64,000 nt of DNA from the NCBI RefSeq assembly GCF_900636475.1, contig NZ_LR134283.1, positions 1,736,001 through 1,800,000 of the forward strand, written 5' to 3'. Within the stretch, counting starts at the first letter, position 1, and each line of letters opens with the position of its first letter. A program made the translations under genes and the position numbers. The notes beneath the pieces are model-generated. The model had not been told where the DNA came from, ran no database searches, and saw nothing but the letters and a program-made list of their open reading frames with translations. This DNA is from Streptococcus anginosus (GTDB taxonomy: Bacteria; Bacillota; Bacilli; Lactobacillales; Streptococcaceae). Below are positions 18,728-31,732 of the stretch, in pieces.

Positions 18728-21700
18728 TTGGCAGGACATGAAGTTCAATACGGGAAACACCGTACTCGTCGTAGTTTTTCAAGAATCAAGGAAGTTCTTG
18801 ATTTACCAAATTTGATTGAAATCCAGACGGATTCGTTCAAAGATTTTCTTGACCATGGTTTGAAAGAAGTATTTGAAGATGTACTTCCTATCTCAAACTT
18901 TACAGATACAATGGAGCTAGAGTTTGTTGGTTATGAAATTAAAGAATCTAAATACACTTTAGAAGAAGCACGTATCCATGATGCCAGCTATTCTGCACCT
19001 ATTTTTGTGACTTTCCGTTTGATTAATAAAGAAACTGGTGAAATCAAAACCCAAGAAGTGTTCTTTGGCGATTTCCCAATCATGACAGAAATGGGAACTT
19101 TCATTATCAATGGTGGTGAGCGGATTATCGTATCTCAGCTCGTTCGTTCTCCAGGTGTTTACTTCAACGATAAAGTAGACAAAAATGGTAAAGTTGGTTA
19201 TGGTTCAACTGTCATTCCTAACCGTGGAGCTTGGTTAGAGCTGGAAACAGACTCAAAAGATATTGCTTATACTCGGATTGACCGTACTCGTAAGATTCCG
19301 TTTACGACACTTGTTCGTGCGCTTGGTTTTTCTGGCGATGATGAAATCTTTGACATTTTCGGCGACAGCGATCTCGTTCGCAACACGATTGAAAAGGATA
19401 TTCATAAAAATCCAATGGATTCACGTACGGATGAAGCGCTTAAAGAAATCTATGAACGTCTTCGTCCAGGTGAGCCTAAAACAGCTGATAGTTCACGTAG
19501 TCTATTGGTCGCTCGTTTCTTTGATCCACATCGTTACGACTTGGCGGCAGTTGGTCGTTATAAAATCAATAAAAAATTAAACATTAAAACACGTTTGTTA
19601 AATCAAACGATTGCAGAGCCTTTGGTAGATCCAGAAACAGGTGAAATCTTGGTTGAAGCTGGAACGGTTATGACGCGTAGTGTCATTGATAGCATTGCAG
19701 AATACTTGGACGGTGATTTGAATAAAATCACTTATATTCCAAATGATGCAGCTGTGTTAACAGAGCCAGTTGTTCTTCAAAAATTCAAAGTGGTGGCGCC
19801 AACTGATCCAGATCGTGTGGTGACTATTATTGGTAATGCCAACCCAGGAGATCGAGTTCATACGATTACGCCAGCAGATATTTTGGCTGAGATGAATTAC
19901 TTCTTGAACCTCGCTGAAGGACTTGGTCGTGTGGACGATATTGACCACTTGGGAAATCGTCGGATTCGTGCCGTTGGTGAATTGCTTGCTAACCAAGTAC
20001 GTCTTGGCTTGTCTCGTATGGAGCGAAACGTTCGGGAGCGCATGAGTGTGCAAGATAATGAAGTGTTGACACCGCAACAAATCATTAACATCCGCCCAGT
20101 CACAGCAGCTATCAAAGAATTCTTTGGTTCATCTCAATTGTCTCAATTTATGGACCAACATAATCCACTGTCTGAATTGTCTCACAAACGCCGTTTGTCA
20201 GCCTTGGGACCTGGTGGTTTGACTCGTGATCGTGCTGGATATGAAGTGCGTGACGTGCACTATACCCACTATGGTCGTATGTGTCCGATTGAAACGCCTG
20301 AAGGACCAAACATCGGTTTGATCAATAACTTGTCTTCTTATGGACACTTGAATAAATATGGCTTTATCCAAACGCCGTATCGTAAAGTGGATCGTGAAAC
20401 AGGTCTGGTCACCAATGAAATCGTTTGGCTGACAGCGGACGAAGAAGATGAATTTATCGTAGCGCAAGCAAATTCTAAATTAACAGAAGATGGTCGTTTT
20501 GCAGAAGCGATTGTCATGGGACGTCACCAAGGGAACAACCAAGAATTTCCTTCAGATCAAGTAGACTTCATGGATGTATCGCCTAAGCAGGTAGTTGCGG
20601 TTGCGACAGCATGTATTCCTTTCCTTGAAAACGACGACTCAAACCGTGCTCTCATGGGTGCCAACATGCAACGTCAGGCGGTACCGTTGATTGATCCGCA
20701 TGCACCATATGTTGGTACTGGTATGGAATACCAAGCAGCTCATGACTCTGGTGCGGCGATTATTGCCCAACACGACGGTAAAGTTGTATATTCTGATGCA
20801 GCCAAAGTTGAAGTTCGTCGTGAAGATGGCTCACTTGATGTCTATCATATTACGAAATTCCGCCGTTCAAACTCTGGTACTTCTTACAACCAACGTACGC
20901 TGGTAAAAGTTGGCGATACAGTTGAAAAAGGTGACTTTATCGCAGACGGACCTTCTATGGAAAAAGGTGAAATGGCACTTGGACAAAATCCAATCGTTGC
21001 TTATATGACATGGGAAGGTTACAACTTTGAAGATGCCGTTATCATGAGTGAGCGTTTAGTGAAAGACGATGTTTACACATCTGTTCACTTGGAGGAATTT
21101 GAATCAGAAACACGTGATACAAAGCTTGGACCTGAAGAAATCACGCGCGAAATTCCAAACGTCGGTGAAGATGCTTTGAGAGACCTTGACGAAACGGGAA
21201 TTATCCGCATTGGTGCTGAGGTAAAAGAAGGCGACATTCTTGTCGGTAAAGTAACACCGAAAGGTGAAAAAGACTTATCTGCTGAAGAACGCCTGCTTCA
21301 TGCAATTTTCGGTGATAAATCTCGTGAAGTACGTGATACTTCCCTTCGTGTACCACATGGTGGTGCAGGGGTTGTCCGTGATGTGAAAATCTTTACTCGT
21401 GCGAACGGTGATGAATTGCAATCTGGTGTCAACATGTTGGTACGTGTTTACATCGCTCAAAAACGGAAAATCCGTGTTGGGGATAAGATGGCTGGACGTC
21501 ACGGAAACAAAGGGGTTGTTTCCCGCATTGTTCCAGTTGAGGATATGCCGTATCTTCCAGATGGAACACCAGTTGATATTATGTTGAACCCACTTGGGGT
21601 GCCATCTCGTATGAATATTGGTCAAGTTATGGAGCTTCACCTCGGTATGGCTGCTCGCAACCTTGGCATTCACATTGCAACACCAGTATTTGACGGGGCT

Positions 21701-22294
21701 AGCTCAGATGATCTTTGGGAAACCGTTCGTGAAGCTGGCATGGATAGCGATGCTAAGACAATCCTTTATGATGGCCGTACTGGTGAGCCATTTGATAATC
21801 GTGTATCCGTTGGTGTCATGTACATGATCAAACTCCACCATATGGTTGATGATAAGCTCCATGCCCGTTCCGTTGGTCCTTATTCAACCGTTACGCAACA
21901 ACCTCTTGGTGGTAAAGCGCAGTTTGGTGGACAACGTTTTGGAGAAATGGAAGTTTGGGCTCTTGAAGCCTACGGTGCTTCTAACGTCCTTCAAGAAATC
22001 TTGACTTACAAGTCAGATGACATCAATGGTCGTTTGAGAGCTTATGAAGCCATTACCAAAGGTAAGCCAATTCCAAAACCAGGTGTTCCAGAATCCTTCC
22101 GTGTCCTTGTAAAAGAATTGCAATCACTTGGTCTTGACATGCGTGTCCTTGATGAAGACGACAATGAAGTCGAACTTCGTGACTTGGACGAAGGCATGGA
22201 TGATGATGTGATTCATGTAGACGATCTTGAAAAAGCACGTGAAAAAGCAGCACAAGAAGCAAAAGCCGCTTTTGATGCTGAAGGGAAAGAATAA
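18728..22294 (+). CDS. rpoB: DNA-directed RNA polymerase beta subunit
   Basis: Beta subunit of RNA polymerase, 1188 aa, full length for streptococci. It starts at TTG 18728 ([20 protein letters not shown]) with AAGAAGGAG 6 nt upstream. The rifampicin-pocket region reads [20 protein letters not shown] followed by [12 protein letters not shown]. The residues usually changed in resistance (Q, D, H, S positions) look wild type. C-terminal [23 protein letters not shown] is intact and is followed by an acidic tail rich in D/E and A. rpoC follows after 38 nt. Confidence 0.98.
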   Translation: MAGHEVQYGKHRTRRSFSRIKEVLDLPNLIEIQTDSFKDFLDHGLKEVFEDVLPISNFTDTMELEFVGYEIKESKYTLEEARIHDASYSAPIFVTFRLINKETGEIKTQEVFFGDFPIMTEMGTFIINGGERIIVSQLVRSPGVYFNDKVDKNGKVGYGSTVIPNRGAWLELETDSKDIAYTRIDRTRKIPFTTLVRALGFSGDDEIFDIFGDSDLVRNTIEKDIHKNPMDSRTDEALKEIYERLRPGEPKTADSSRSLLVARFFDPHRYDLAAVGRYKINKKLNIKTRLLNQTIAEPLVDPETGEILVEAGTVMTRSVIDSIAEYLDGDLNKITYIPNDAAVLTEPVVLQKFKVVAPTDPDRVVTIIGNANPGDRVHTITPADILAEMNYFLNLAEGLGRVDDIDHLGNRRIRAVGELLANQVRLGLSRMERNVRERMSVQDNEVLTPQQIINIRPVTAAIKEFFGSSQLSQFMDQHNPLSELSHKRRLSALGPGGLTRDRAGYEVRDVHYTHYGRMCPIETPEGPNIGLINNLSSYGHLNKYGFIQTPYRKVDRETGLVTNEIVWLTADEEDEFIVAQANSKLTEDGRFAEAIVMGRHQGNNQEFPSDQVDFMDVSPKQVVAVATACIPFLENDDSNRALMGANMQRQAVPLIDPHAPYVGTGMEYQAAHDSGAAIIAQHDGKVVYSDAAKVEVRREDGSLDVYHITKFRRSNSGTSYNQRTLVKVGDTVEKGDFIADGPSMEKGEMALGQNPIVAYMTWEGYNFEDAVIMSERLVKDDVYTSVHLEEFESETRDTKLGPEEITREIPNVGEDALRDLDETGIIRIGAEVKEGDILVGKVTPKGEKDLSAEERLLHAIFGDKSREVRDTSLRVPHGGAGVVRDVKIFTRANGDELQSGVNMLVRVYIAQKRKIRVGDKMAGRHGNKGVVSRIVPVEDMPYLPDGTPVDIMLNPLGVPSRMNIGQVMELHLGMAARNLGIHIATPVFDGASSDDLWETVREAGMDSDAKTILYDGRTGEPFDNRVSVGVMYMIKLHHMVDDKLHARSVGPYSTVTQQPLGGKAQFGGQRFGEMEVWALEAYGASNVLQEILTYKSDDINGRLRAYEAITKGKPIPKPGVPESFRVLVKELQSLGLDMRVLDEDDNEVELRDLDEGMDDDVIHVDDLEKAREKAAQEAKAAFDAEGKE

Positions 22295-22332
22295 GAACTG
22301 ATTCAATAGATAATAAAGAAAGGTAAGAAATA

Positions 22333-25971
<3,639 letters not shown>

Positions 25972-25975
25972 TAAA

Positions 25976-26000
25976 GAGTCGAGCCTTCTCGGCTCTTTTT
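25976..26000 (+). terminator. Terminator of the rpoBC operon
   Basis: GAGCC (25981-25985), loop TTCTC, GGCTC (25991-25995), then TTTTT. An upstream AGAG can extend the stem with the T-side CTCT. Confidence 0.9.
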
Positions 26001-26057
26001 ATGTTCAAAATTATTTTGTGAAAATTTTCCTTATATCAAGAAAACTTTTAGAAAATA

Positions 26058-26066
26058 TGATATAAT
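26058..26066 (+). promoter_or_regulatory. Extended -10 promoter of pgk
   Basis: TGATATAAT with TATAAT at 26061-26066. The -35 region is AT-rich and weak, as is usual for extended -10 promoters. AAAAAGGAG precedes the pgk ATG. Confidence 0.65.
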
Positions 26067-26102
26067 AGTTTCGTATAAAATAGAAAAAGGAGTTTTTGTA
26101 AC

Positions 26103-27302
26103 ATGGCAAAACTTACTGTTAAAGACGTTGAATTGAAAGGCAAAAAAGTCCTTGTTCGCGTTGATTTCAATGTGCCGCTTAAAGACGGAGTTATCACAAA
26201 CGACAACCGTATCTCAGCTGCTCTTCCAACAATCAAGTATATCCTTGAACATGGTGGACGTGCTATTCTTTTCTCTCACCTTGGACGTGTGAAAGAAGAA
26301 GCTGATAAAGAAGGAAAATCTCTTGCACCAGTTGCGGCTGATTTAGCTAAAAAATTAGGTCAAGATGTTGCTTTCCTTCCAGGAGTAACTCGTGGAGCAG
26401 AGCTTGAAGCAGCTATCAATGCCCTTAAAGACGGTGAAGTTCTTCTTGTTGAAAACACTCGTTTTGAAGATGTTGACGGGAAGAAAGAATCTAAAAACGA
26501 TCCAGAACTTGGTAAATATTGGGCTTCACTTGGAGATGGCATTTTTGTAAACGATGCTTTTGGTACAGCTCACCGTGCTCACGCATCTAATGTAGGTATC
26601 TCAGCTAATGTGGACAAAGCAGTTGCTGGTTTCCTTCTTGAAAACGAAATTGCTTATATCAAAGAAGCTGTTGAAAATCCAGTTCGTCCATTCGTAGCCA
26701 TTCTTGGTGGTTCAAAGGTCTCTGATAAGATCGGTGTTATCGAAAATCTTCTTGAAAAAGCTGATAAAGTTCTTATCGGTGGTGGTATGACTTATACTTT
26801 CTACAAAGCACAAGGTATCGAAATCGGTAACTCACTTGTAGAAGAAGATAAATTGGATATAGCGAAAGCTCTTCTTGAAAAAGCAAACGGCAAATTGATC
26901 TTGCCAGTTGACTCAAAAGAAGCAAACGCATTTGCTGACTACACTGAAGTGAAAGATACTGAAGGTGAAGCAGTGGATCTAGGCTTCCTTGGTTTGGATA
27001 TCGGTCCAAAATCTATCGCTAAATTTGATCAAGAATTGACTGGTGCTAAAACAGTTGTATGGAACGGACCTATGGGTGTCTTTGAAAACCCTGACTTCCA
27101 AGCTGGTACAATTGGTGTGATGGACGCTATCGTGAAACAACCAGGTGTGAAATCAATCATCGGTGGTGGTGACTCAGCTGCTGCAGCTATCAACCTTGGT
27201 CGTGCAGACAAATTCTCATGGATTTCTACAGGCGGAGGCGCAAGCATGGAGCTTCTTGAAGGTAAAGTATTGCCAGGATTGGCTGCTCTTACAGAAAAAT
27301 AA
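26103..27302 (+). CDS. pgk: Phosphoglycerate kinase
   Basis: Glycolytic enzyme converting 1,3-bisphosphoglycerate and ADP to 3-phosphoglycerate and ATP. 399 aa. The N-terminal substrate site is VRVDFNVPL (about residues 17-25) with the basic patch SHLGRVKEE. The C-terminal nucleotide domain has GGGDSAAAA and [15 protein letters not shown]. Codon use is strongly biased as expected for a highly expressed gene. A diverged second copy of its last 12 codons lies at 27555-27593 (see findings). Confidence 0.97.
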   Translation: MAKLTVKDVELKGKKVLVRVDFNVPLKDGVITNDNRISAALPTIKYILEHGGRAILFSHLGRVKEEADKEGKSLAPVAADLAKKLGQDVAFLPGVTRGAELEAAINALKDGEVLLVENTRFEDVDGKKESKNDPELGKYWASLGDGIFVNDAFGTAHRAHASNVGISANVDKAVAGFLLENEIAYIKEAVENPVRPFVAILGGSKVSDKIGVIENLLEKADKVLIGGGMTYTFYKAQGIEIGNSLVEEDKLDIAKALLEKANGKLILPVDSKEANAFADYTEVKDTEGEAVDLGFLGLDIGPKSIAKFDQELTGAKTVVWNGPMGVFENPDFQAGTIGVMDAIVKQPGVKSIIGGGDSAAAAINLGRADKFSWISTGGGASMELLEGKVLPGLAALTEK

Positions 27303-27311
27303 GGCGGTCAG

Positions 27312-27352
27312 TCAGAAATCTATGATTTCGTTGAGTGTCATTTCTGATTTTT
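27312..27352 (+). terminator. Terminator of pgk
   Basis: TCAGAAAT (27312-27319) pairs with ATTTCTGA (27340-27347), followed by TTTTT. The 20-nt loop is long. Confidence 0.68.
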
Positions 27353-27362
27353 AGGGGACAAC

Positions 27363-27545
27363 TTCAACTCATCCACTGGAAGAGTTGAACCCTGCAAGGC
27401 TGAATAGGTTGGTCACGAGCTTAGCGAAGTGAACTGCCATTCAGCTATTGCGCTATAAGTAGATGAAAAGGGCTGGATGTCAGCTCTTTTCTAGTGCACA
27501 CGCTAGATTTTCTGCGAAACGAAGTGAGCTAAGAAAATCAGTGGA
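27363..27545. repeat. Hairpin-rich intergenic element, first copy
   Basis: Part of the 514-bp gene-free gap 27303-27816. It contains TTCAACTC/GAGTTGAA (27363-27370 with 27382-27389), the box GGTTGGTC (27407-27414), GAACTGCCATTCAGC (27431-27445) and an AGATTTTCT/AGAAAATC pair further on. The two boxes recur in the same order in the cdsA-rseP spacer (54608-54656). No protein-coding signal. Confidence 0.45.
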
Positions 27546-27554
27546 GGTAAAGAT

Positions 27555-27593
27555 AAAGTACTGCCAGCTCTTGCAGCACTTATGGAACAATAA
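27555..27593 (+). pseudogene. Remnant of a second pgk 3' end
   Basis: The 13 codons encode KVLPALAALMEQ and a stop. This matches the true pgk terminus [12 protein letters not shown] at 9 of 12 residues with the stop codon in the same place. At DNA level 25 of 35 bases agree, and several of the differences are synonymous (TTG/CTG, GCT/GCA twice), so it looks like a homologous but diverged sequence and not a fresh duplication. Upstream homology fades after GGTAAAG. No start codon or promoter: not expressed as a protein. Confidence 0.6.
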
Positions 27594-27602
27594 TTCTAAA
27601 GG

Positions 27603-27628
27603 AGACTGGAACAAAAAATTTCCAGTCT
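27603..27628 (+). repeat. Spacer hairpin of the 'ctGGa-aaaa-tCCag' family
   Basis: AGACTGGAA (27603-27611) pairs with TTCCAGTCT (27620-27628). It is followed about 20 nt on by ATGACTGCAGTAGCTGATTGA, closely similar to the tail ACGATGTAGTAGTTGATTG that follows the hairpin at 14567-14594. The two spacers thus share a hairpin plus tail module. Confidence 0.5.
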
Positions 27629-27816
27629 TAAATTTATGTAATCATAAATGATGACTGCAGTAGCTGATTGATCACAGCAGTACTTTAAGGTTGCAGTTAG
27701 GATTTGTGGCACAAGCTTCAACTTTTTAGAATGAAAAGAAATTGTTTTCATTTCTTGTAATCATTATTATCTTTTCTCTAAAATATGTTAGAATAAAGGT
27801 AAAAGGAAATGCGTGA

Positions 27817-28347
27817 ATGGGTTATTTTAAAAAGTATAAGTTTGATAAGTCGAAATTTAAATTAGGAATGCGAACCTTTAAAACGGGGGTCGCGGTTTTT
27901 ATTGTTCTTCTTATCTTTGGGCTTTTTGGTTGGAAAGGATTGCAGATTGGTGCTCTGACAGCTGTTTTCAGTTTGCGTGAAGATTTTGATAAGAGCGTCC
28001 ATTTTGGAACCTCTCGTATTTTAGGAAATAGCATTGGTGGTTTGTATGCCTTGCTCTTCTTTCTCATCAATAACCTGTTTCATGAGCAGTTTTGGGTGAC
28101 CTTACTGGTCGTTCCTATTTGTACGATGTTAACGATTATGACAAATGTTGCTATGAACAACAAAGCGGGAGTGATTGGTGGTGTCTCTGCCATGCTGATT
28201 ATTACTTTATCTATTCCAACAGGAGAGACAGTTTTGTATGTATTTGCACGTGTCTTTGAGACTTTCATGGGGGTTTTCGTTGCCATGCTGGTCAATTCTG
28301 ATGTGGATCGCTTGCGGAAAGTATTGAAATTAAAAAACGAAGAATAA
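27817..28347 (+). CDS. FUSC/ArAE-like four-helix membrane protein (DUF939-type)
   Basis: A 176-aa integral membrane protein of the aromatic acid exporter-like (FUSC/ArAE_1) family. A basic N-terminus precedes four hydrophobic segments at about residues 25-42, 68-84, 90-108 and 124-148, and a charged C-terminus ends LRKVLKLKNEE. KTGVAVFIVLLIFGLFGWKG is the usual first-helix pattern. It precedes glnR, an arrangement seen in other streptococci, but has its own start and a separate GlnR-controlled promoter lies between them. The transported substrate is unknown. Confidence 0.72.
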   Translation: MGYFKKYKFDKSKFKLGMRTFKTGVAVFIVLLIFGLFGWKGLQIGALTAVFSLREDFDKSVHFGTSRILGNSIGGLYALLFFLINNLFHEQFWVTLLVVPICTMLTIMTNVAMNNKAGVIGGVSAMLIITLSIPTGETVLYVFARVFETFMGVFVAMLVNSDVDRLRKVLKLKNEE

Positions 28348-28364
28348 TGTCAGGAAATATAACA
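28348..28364 (+). promoter_or_regulatory. Perfect GlnR operator
   Basis: TGTCAGGAAATATAACA matches the GlnR/TnrA consensus TGTNAN7TNACA at every fixed position. It ends 7 nt before the -35 of the glnRA promoter, the position expected for autorepression under nitrogen excess. Confidence 0.93.
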
Positions 28365-28371
28365 TGGGTTC

Positions 28372-28400
28372 TTGACATAGAAATTTTTTCAGATTATAAT
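28372..28400 (+). promoter_or_regulatory. glnRA promoter
   Basis: Consensus promoter: TTGACA (28372-28377), 17 nt, TATAAT (28395-28400), immediately downstream of the GlnR box. Confidence 0.93.
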
Positions 28401-28423
28401 AGAGCATGAGAAAGGAATTTGCA

Positions 28424-28783
28424 ATGAAGGAAAAGGAATTTCGTCGCAATATGGCTGTTTTTCCCATTGGTAGCGTTATGAAATTGACGGATTTGACAGC
28501 ACGTCAGATTCGTTATTATGAAGATCAAGAATTAATCAAGCCTGATCGAAATGAAGGAAATCGCCGCATGTATTCATTAAATGATATGGATCGCTTGTTG
28601 GAGATTAAAGATTACATTTCAGAAGGTTACAATATTGCTGCGATTAAGCGAAAATATGCCGAGCGCGAAGCGAAATACAAGAAGCCGGTGAGTGAGAAAG
28701 ACGTTCGTCGAGCCCTTCATAAAGACATTTTACAACAAGGTCGCTTTGCTTCTTCCCTTCCACCATTTGGTCGTATGCATTGA
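28424..28783 (+). CDS. glnR: MerR-family nitrogen regulator GlnR
   Basis: Repressor of glutamine and glutamate metabolism genes that works with feedback-inhibited glutamine synthetase. The 119-aa protein has an N-terminal MerR winged HTH ([20 protein letters not shown], about residues 16-35; [17 protein letters not shown]) and a C-terminal tail that in relatives senses GlnA. I use ATG 28424 (MKEKEFRRN), which has GAAAGGA 7 nt upstream and matches homologue N-termini; the ATG at 28406 lies only 6 nt after the -10 box. It is followed by glnA in the same operon. Confidence 0.95.
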   Translation: MKEKEFRRNMAVFPIGSVMKLTDLTARQIRYYEDQELIKPDRNEGNRRMYSLNDMDRLLEIKDYISEGYNIAAIKRKYAEREAKYKKPVSEKDVRRALHKDILQQGRFASSLPPFGRMH

Positions 28784-28821
28784 CCAATATCAATTTTTTT
28801 AAATTTCATAAGGAGATACTC

Positions 28822-30168
28822 ATGCCAATTACAGTAGCTGACATTCGTCGCGAAGTGAAAGAAAAAAATGTTACCTTTATCCGTTTGATGTTTTCGGATG
28901 TTTTAGGAACGATGAAAAACGTTGAAATTCCAGCGACTGATGAACAGCTGAATAAAGTTTTATCCAACAAAGTGATGTTCGATGGTTCTTCTATCGAAGG
29001 TTTTGTGCGTATCAATGAGTCAGATATGTACCTTTATCCTGACTTGGATACATGGACGGTTTTCCCTTGGGGAGACGAAAACGGAAGTGTCGCAGGACTG
29101 ATTTGCGATGTCTATACGACGGAAGGAACGTCTTTTAAAGGGGATCCGCGTGGAAATTTGAAACGCGCTTTACGTCACATGGAAGAATTAGGATTCAAAT
29201 CCTTTAATTTAGGTCCTGAGCCAGAATTTTTCTTATTTAAACTTGATGAGAATGGTGATCCAACTCTTGAGGTAAATGATAAGGGTGGCTATTTTGACCT
29301 TGCTCCGACTGACCTGGCTGACAATACTCGCCGTGAAATCGTTAATGTCCTTACAACAATGGGATTTGAAGTAGAAGCCAGTCACCATGAGGTAGCTATC
29401 GGTCAGCACGAAATTGACTTTAAATACGATGAAGTTCTCCGTGCCTGTGATAAGATTCAGTTGTTTAAGCTGGTTGTTAAGACAATTGCCCGCAAGCATG
29501 GTTTGTACGCTACTTTTATGGCAAAACCAAAATTTGGTATTGCTGGTTCAGGTATGCACTGTAACATGTCGCTCTTTAATCAAGACGGTCAGAATGCTTT
29601 CTTTGATCCAGAAGATCCAAATGGCATGCAATTATCAAAAACTGCTTATTATTTCCTTGGTGGTCTGATTAAGCATGCTTACAATTATACAGCTATCATG
29701 AACCCGACTGTCAACTCTTATAAACGTTTGGTTCCGGGTTATGAAGCTCCTGTGTATATTGCTTGGGCAGGACGGAATCGTTCTCCACTTGTTCGCGTGC
29801 CAGCTTCACGCGGTATGGGAACACGTTTGGAATTGCGTTCTGTTGACCCAATGGCTAATCCTTATATTGCTATGGCTGTTCTTCTTGAAGTTGGACTTCA
29901 TGGGATTGAAAATAAAATTGAAGCACCTGCTCCGATTGAAGAAAATATCTATGTCATGACAGCAGAAGAGCGCAAAGAAGCGGGTATTACAGACCTTCCT
30001 TCTACTCTACATAATGCGGTGAAAGCACTGACAGAAGATGAAGTTGTAAAAGCTGCACTTGGGAACCATATTTATACAAGTTTTGTAGAAGCAAAACGCA
30101 TCGAATGGGCAAGCTATGCCACTTTTGTTTCCCAATGGGAAGTAGACAACTATCTTGATTTGTATTAA
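28822..30168 (+). CDS. glnA: Glutamine synthetase type I
   Basis: ATP-dependent amidation of glutamate to glutamine, a dodecameric cytoplasmic enzyme. 448 aa from ATG 28822, set by AAGGAGA 8 nt upstream and the conserved [12 protein letters not shown] start. Motifs: [10 protein letters not shown] near residues 54-63, [12 protein letters not shown] EFFLF, HCNMS, the ATP loop [13 protein letters not shown], and the R-containing NRSPLVRVP. No E. coli-type adenylylation tyrosine context is evident, and the size fits the GSI-alpha class regulated by feedback and GlnR interaction. Ends at a terminator at 30181. Confidence 0.97.
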   Translation: MPITVADIRREVKEKNVTFIRLMFSDVLGTMKNVEIPATDEQLNKVLSNKVMFDGSSIEGFVRINESDMYLYPDLDTWTVFPWGDENGSVAGLICDVYTTEGTSFKGDPRGNLKRALRHMEELGFKSFNLGPEPEFFLFKLDENGDPTLEVNDKGGYFDLAPTDLADNTRREIVNVLTTMGFEVEASHHEVAIGQHEIDFKYDEVLRACDKIQLFKLVVKTIARKHGLYATFMAKPKFGIAGSGMHCNMSLFNQDGQNAFFDPEDPNGMQLSKTAYYFLGGLIKHAYNYTAIMNPTVNSYKRLVPGYEAPVYIAWAGRNRSPLVRVPASRGMGTRLELRSVDPMANPYIAMAVLLEVGLHGIENKIEAPAPIEENIYVMTAEERKEAGITDLPSTLHNAVKALTEDEVVKAALGNHIYTSFVEAKRIEWASYATFVSQWEVDNYLDLY

Positions 30169-30180
30169 TAAATTGGAAAT

Positions 30181-30204
30181 GAGGCTTAGAAAAAGTCTCG
30201 TTTT
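30181..30204 (+). terminator. Terminator of glnRA
   Basis: GAGGCTT (30181-30187) pairs with AAGTCTC (30193-30199) including one G-U pair, followed by GTTTTC. Confidence 0.72.
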
Positions 30205-30259
30205 CTTATCTGATGAATGAAAAAGTACTAATCAAAATAATGCCACTTTTTCTACATTT

Positions 30260-30288
30260 TTGAGCAAATGGCGAAAAACTTGTATAAT
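30260..30288 (+). promoter_or_regulatory. Promoter upstream of the DUF1033 gene
   Basis: TTGAGC (30260-30265), 17 nt, TATAAT (30283-30288). A second TATAAT at 30324-30329 has a poorer -35 (TTTAAA at 30301) and may give an additional start. Confidence 0.6.
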
Positions 30289-30355
30289 AGAGCATATCTG
30301 TTTAAAAAATTTAGCATTTCCGATATAATAAACAGAACAAAGGGAGGTGAAGCAG

Positions 30356-30721
30356 GTGTATTGTGTGATTGAAATGTATGGCAAAGATGAGCCTTGGTGG
30401 TTTTTTGATGACTGGGAAGCTAATATCGTATCTATACAACATTTTGATGACTATTATACTGCTTTAAAGTATTATAAGCGCCAATGGCTGAAGTTGGTAG
30501 CTGCTTTTCCTTTCTATAAAAGTCGAAGTGATTTAATGTCCATTTTTTGGGATGCAGAAGATTTGAGCTGGTGTGAAGAATGTAGTGATTCTGTCCAGCA
30601 ATACCATTCTCTCGCTTTATTGGAAAATGATGGTGTCATTCCTAAAGAGAAATGGAGACCGGGCTATAATAAACAAAATAGTGAAGAGGAACACCGTGCT
30701 TGCTCTCTAACGTTTAAATAA
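30356..30721 (+). CDS. DUF1033 family protein
   Basis: A 121-aa cytoplasmic protein of unknown function, rich in W and aromatic residues (EPWWFFDDW, FWDAEDLSWCEEC), typical of DUF1033 and found just upstream of the comG operon in streptococci. The GTG at 30356 (MYCVIEMYG) is chosen: AGGGAGG at 30341-30347 is 8 nt upstream, while the GTG at 30347 overlaps that site. Two cysteines near the middle (WCEEC) could bind metal. Separate from the competence promoter 42 nt downstream. No function can be assigned. Confidence 0.83.
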   Translation: MYCVIEMYGKDEPWWFFDDWEANIVSIQHFDDYYTALKYYKRQWLKLVAAFPFYKSRSDLMSIFWDAEDLSWCEECSDSVQQYHSLALLENDGVIPKEKWRPGYNKQNSEEEHRACSLTFK

Positions 30722-30762
30722 TTTACAAAATGGTGATTTTTCATCATTTTTTTATTTTCTTC

Positions 30763-30770
30763 TGCGAATA
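30763..30770 (+). promoter_or_regulatory. ComX (cin-box) promoter of comGA, variant TGCGAATA
   Basis: TGCGAATA differs from the cin-box consensus TACGAATA only at position 2. It is preceded by a long T-rich stretch as usual, and lies 20 nt before the comGA ATG. Transcription by SigX/ComX RNA polymerase would begin near 30776. Confidence 0.8.
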
Positions 30771-30790
30771 ATATAAAGTGAGGAGGAGAT

Positions 30791-31732
30791 ATGGTTCAAA
30801 ACATTGCACAGGCTATTATTTGTCAGGCTAAGGAAGAACGAGCACAGGACATTTATTTTGTTCCGAAGGAAAATGTTTACGAGTTGTATATGCGAATTGG
30901 AGATGAACGCCGTTTTATACGCAATTATGAATTTGAAGAGCTAGCTGCTGTAATCAGTCATTTCAAGTTTACTGCTGGGATGAATGTGGGAGAAAAACGT
31001 CGCAGTCAGCTGGGCTCTTGTGATTATCAATATAGTGACAGGAAAACGTCGCTACGGTTGTCAACAGTAGGGGATTACCGTGGATATGAAAGCCTGGTGA
31101 TTCGTCTATTGCATGATGAAGAAGCAGAGCTGAAGTTTTGGTTTGCTCAAATTCCGGAGTTGAAAGAACGTTTCAAACAGCGAGGGCTTTACCTTTTTTC
31201 AGGACCGGTAGGAAGTGGTAAAACTACTCTCATGCACCAGTTGGCTCAAGAGCGTTTTGCCAATCAGCAAATCATGTCAATTGAAGATCCGGTTGAAATC
31301 AAACAAGCAGGGATGTTACAGCTGCAGCTGAACGAAGCGATTGGTTTAACTTATGAAAGTTTGATTAAACTTTCTCTTCGGCATCGACCAGATTTATTGA
31401 TTATCGGAGAGATTCGTGATGCGGAGACAGCACGGGCAGTTGTTCGAGCTAGCTTAACGGGAGTGACTGTTTTTTCAACTATTCATGCTAAAAGCGTACG
31501 AGGTGTCTATGAACGGTTGCTGGAGTTGGGAGTGACAGAAGCCGAGCTGAAAGTTGTCTTACAAGGGATTTGTTACCAACGCTTAATTGCGAAAGGAGGA
31601 ATAGTGGATTTTGTCAGTGAGAAGTATCAAGAACACGAGCCAATCGATTGGAATAGGCAGATTGATCAGCTTCATGCAGCAGGACATATCAATCTTGAGC
31701 AGGCAGAAGCGGAAAAAATTATCCACAGTTAG
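30791..31732 (+). CDS. comGA: Competence pseudopilus traffic ATPase ComGA
   Basis: Hexameric cytoplasmic ATPase (GspE/PilB family) that powers assembly of the transformation pilus. 313 aa, short because the streptococcal form lacks the N-terminal extension. Walker A GPVGSGKTT at about 138-146, an Asp box around SIEDPVEIK, Walker B LLIIGEIRDAETA, and HAKSVRGVYERLLELG near the C-terminus. The zinc tetracysteine motif of some PilB proteins is absent, as expected. AGGAGGAG precedes the ATG. First gene of an overlapping seven-gene operon. Confidence 0.95.
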   Translation: MVQNIAQAIICQAKEERAQDIYFVPKENVYELYMRIGDERRFIRNYEFEELAAVISHFKFTAGMNVGEKRRSQLGSCDYQYSDRKTSLRLSTVGDYRGYESLVIRLLHDEEAELKFWFAQIPELKERFKQRGLYLFSGPVGSGKTTLMHQLAQERFANQQIMSIEDPVEIKQAGMLQLQLNEAIGLTYESLIKLSLRHRPDLLIIGEIRDAETARAVVRASLTGVTVFSTIHAKSVRGVYERLLELGVTEAELKVVLQGICYQRLIAKGGIVDFVSEKYQEHEPIDWNRQIDQLHAAGHINLEQAEAEKIIHS

